Shown piece after piece: positions 5,554-5,980 of a stretch of DNA of 5,980 nt. This DNA is from Actinomycetota bacterium (GTDB lineage Bacteria; Actinomycetota; Thermoleophilia; Solirubrobacterales; Solirubrobacteraceae), in the NCBI GenBank assembly GCA_019348435.1, contig JAHWJM010000166.1:1-5980 (forward strand), given 5' to 3'. Position numbers and translations under genes: made by a program. The notes under the pieces are model-generated. The model was not told the DNA's origin and did not search any database. It worked only from the letters and a program-made list of their open reading frames with translations. Position 1 is the first letter of the stretch, and each line of letters opens with the position of its first letter.

Positions 5554-5588
5554 CGAGAGAGGCCCGCCCACCGGTGGGCCTCTCTCGT
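5553..5588. terminator. Strong hairpin terminator after the micropeptide
   Basis: The arms at 5553-5565 (ACGAGAGAGGCCC) and 5576-5588 (GGGCCTCTCTCGT) pair perfectly over 13 bp around a ten-base loop. The left arm begins on the last base of the micropeptide stop codon. No T-tract follows, as is common in GC-rich actinobacteria. Inside lies a perfect 14-bp palindrome (5566-5579) that can form a competing inner stem. It also lies just past the minus-strand stop at 5595, so it may serve both strands. Confidence 0.8.
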
Positions 5589-5595
5589 GAGGTCC

Positions 5596-5601
5596 TACGA
5601 T
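5596..5601 (+). promoter_or_regulatory. Candidate -10 element for the truncated reading frame at 5636
   Basis: TACGAT matches a -10 consensus and would start transcription near 5608, giving a leader of about 28 bases that holds AGGAG. No -35 is visible; the region where it should be is in the terminator stem. Confidence 0.35.
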
Positions 5602-5635
5602 CTGCCGGGCACGGTTCGATCGAGAGGAGACCGCG

Positions 5636-5710
5636 ATGGCCGAGGACGAAGCACACGAGGTCGTGAGCGGCGAGGGCTACGCTGCCTTCCGAGGAGAGCG
5701 GCTGACGTGA
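5636..5710 (+). pseudogene. 5' end of an unidentified gene, cut after 24 codons
   Basis: The frame reads MAEDEAHEVVSGEGYAAFRG and then ERLT before TGA. AGGAG at 5625-5629 lies six bases before the ATG, in an AGGAGACC context also seen at the micropeptide gene, so this is a genuine translation start. The peptide is polar and looks like the beginning of a longer soluble protein. A cupin-like beta strand (VVSGEG) is conceivable but too short to call. It ends exactly where the opposite-strand agmatine deiminase also loses its family sequence, which is why I read it as truncated and not as a complete small protein. Confidence 0.45.
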
Positions 5711-5715
5711 GCCGC
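5698..5715. repeat. 18-bp near-perfect palindrome at the junction of two truncated genes
   Basis: GCGGCTGACGTGAGCCGC is self-complementary in eight of nine pairs; only the G-G pair at 5704/5709 fails. It covers the last codons of the 24-codon frame on the + strand and the last family-like codons of the agmatine deiminase on the minus strand, so its centre coincides with the gene junction. Confidence 0.7.
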
Positions 5716-5980
5716 GTCGCGAGGGTCGCGTCCGCGTCCCACCCGACGAACCTCCCACCCCAGGCGTTGAAGCCGAACTGCACCGCCGCGCGCTCGCCGG
5801 AGACGTCGTCGAGCGTGAAGACCGGCCCGGAGTCGCGCAGCCACGAGTCGTCGATCGCGAGCTCGACGACGTCGACGGCGCCCGCGCAGGCCGCGCGCGC
5901 CTCGGCCGCGTCCGCGGGATCGGCGCAGACCATCGTCACCGGCTCGAAGGCGGCCACGGCGTTCGCGACGCCGGCGTACT

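Larger units (their letters stand above)
5595..5980 (-). pseudogene. Agmatine deiminase (peptidyl-arginine deiminase family), N-terminal part, truncated at its 3' end
   Basis: Agmatine deiminase hydrolyses agmatine to N-carbamoylputrescine in polyamine synthesis. The frame enters from the right edge (YAGVANAVAAFEPVTMV), so the true start is outside the window. Conserved family blocks follow: IDDSWLRDSGPVF, with the Asp and Arg of the active-site loop, and FGFNAWGGRF. Family similarity ends at DADATLATRL, near 5709. The next 38 codons, Arg/Ser/Pro-rich and antisense to the short + strand frame, run to a TAG at 5597-5595 and are not family sequence. A complete enzyme has about 340-370 residues. 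The parts with the catalytic histidine and cysteine come later and are missing, and no other frame restores them, so a simple frameshift does not explain it. The product should be inactive. Confidence 0.82.

Noticed and set aside
5595..5708. Simple frameshift as the cause of the agmatine deiminase break
   Set aside because: None of the three minus-strand frames after 5709 resumes family sequence, and the stretch is the antisense of a + strand frame with its own ribosome binding site.
5543..5758. 71-codon minus-strand frame over the terminator and junction
   Set aside because: It has no family pattern, crosses a strong terminator stem, and is a shadow of the truncated genes.
1..5980. Mobile element, CRISPR array, tRNA or defence system
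   Set aside because: There is no transposase, integrase, terminal inverted repeat, spaced repeat array, tRNA fold or nuclease gene in the window.

Overview
The window is GC-rich and densely coding. It looks like the chromosome of an actinomycete-type bacterium (Actinomycetota). The evidence is an RbpA-type RNA polymerase-binding protein, a DUF6458-like small membrane protein, and several genes that appear to start without a leader. A Thermoleophilia/Solirubrobacterales-like origin is possible but is only an impression. I see no mobile element, CRISPR array, tRNA or rRNA.

Left part (1-1310): an RbpA gene on the + strand runs in frame into the C-terminal part of a Nudix hydrolase whose Nudix box is missing. 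It faces a minus-strand acyl-CoA dehydrogenase fragment that keeps only the N-terminal helical domain and ends in an unrelated seven-residue tail. Divergent from that fragment is a two-helix membrane protein of DUF6458 type.

Middle part (1311-5047): a stand-alone SAM-dependent methyltransferase converges on a TetR-family repressor. Both stop codons lie at mirror-image positions in one GC-rich inverted repeat. The repressor is divergent from a long polytopic membrane protein (DUF2339). Their shared 84-bp intergenic region holds overlapping promoters and a 16-bp direct repeat, which is a good candidate operator. The simplest reading is a self-regulated repressor controlling the membrane protein.

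Right part (5048-5980): a single-domain rhodanese probably has a leaderless start. It is followed by a 19-residue hydrophobic micropeptide gene with a strong ribosome binding site and a 13-bp-stem terminator. Last comes a convergent pair of truncated reading frames: a 24-codon start of an unknown gene, and the N-terminal part of an agmatine deiminase that enters from the right edge. Both lose their 3' ends at one point marked by an 18-bp near-perfect palindrome.

The main oddity is how many genes are cut or fused: RbpA-Nudix, acyl-CoA dehydrogenase, the short reading frame and agmatine deiminase. The complete genes between them look normal. This may be a deletion-prone chromosome. It may also be an assembly or amplification chimera, and the sequence alone cannot decide. 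I found no convincing new multi-gene system. The items most worth a second look are the RbpA-Nudix chimera, the TetR/DUF2339 control region, the leaderless-start pattern and the micropeptide.
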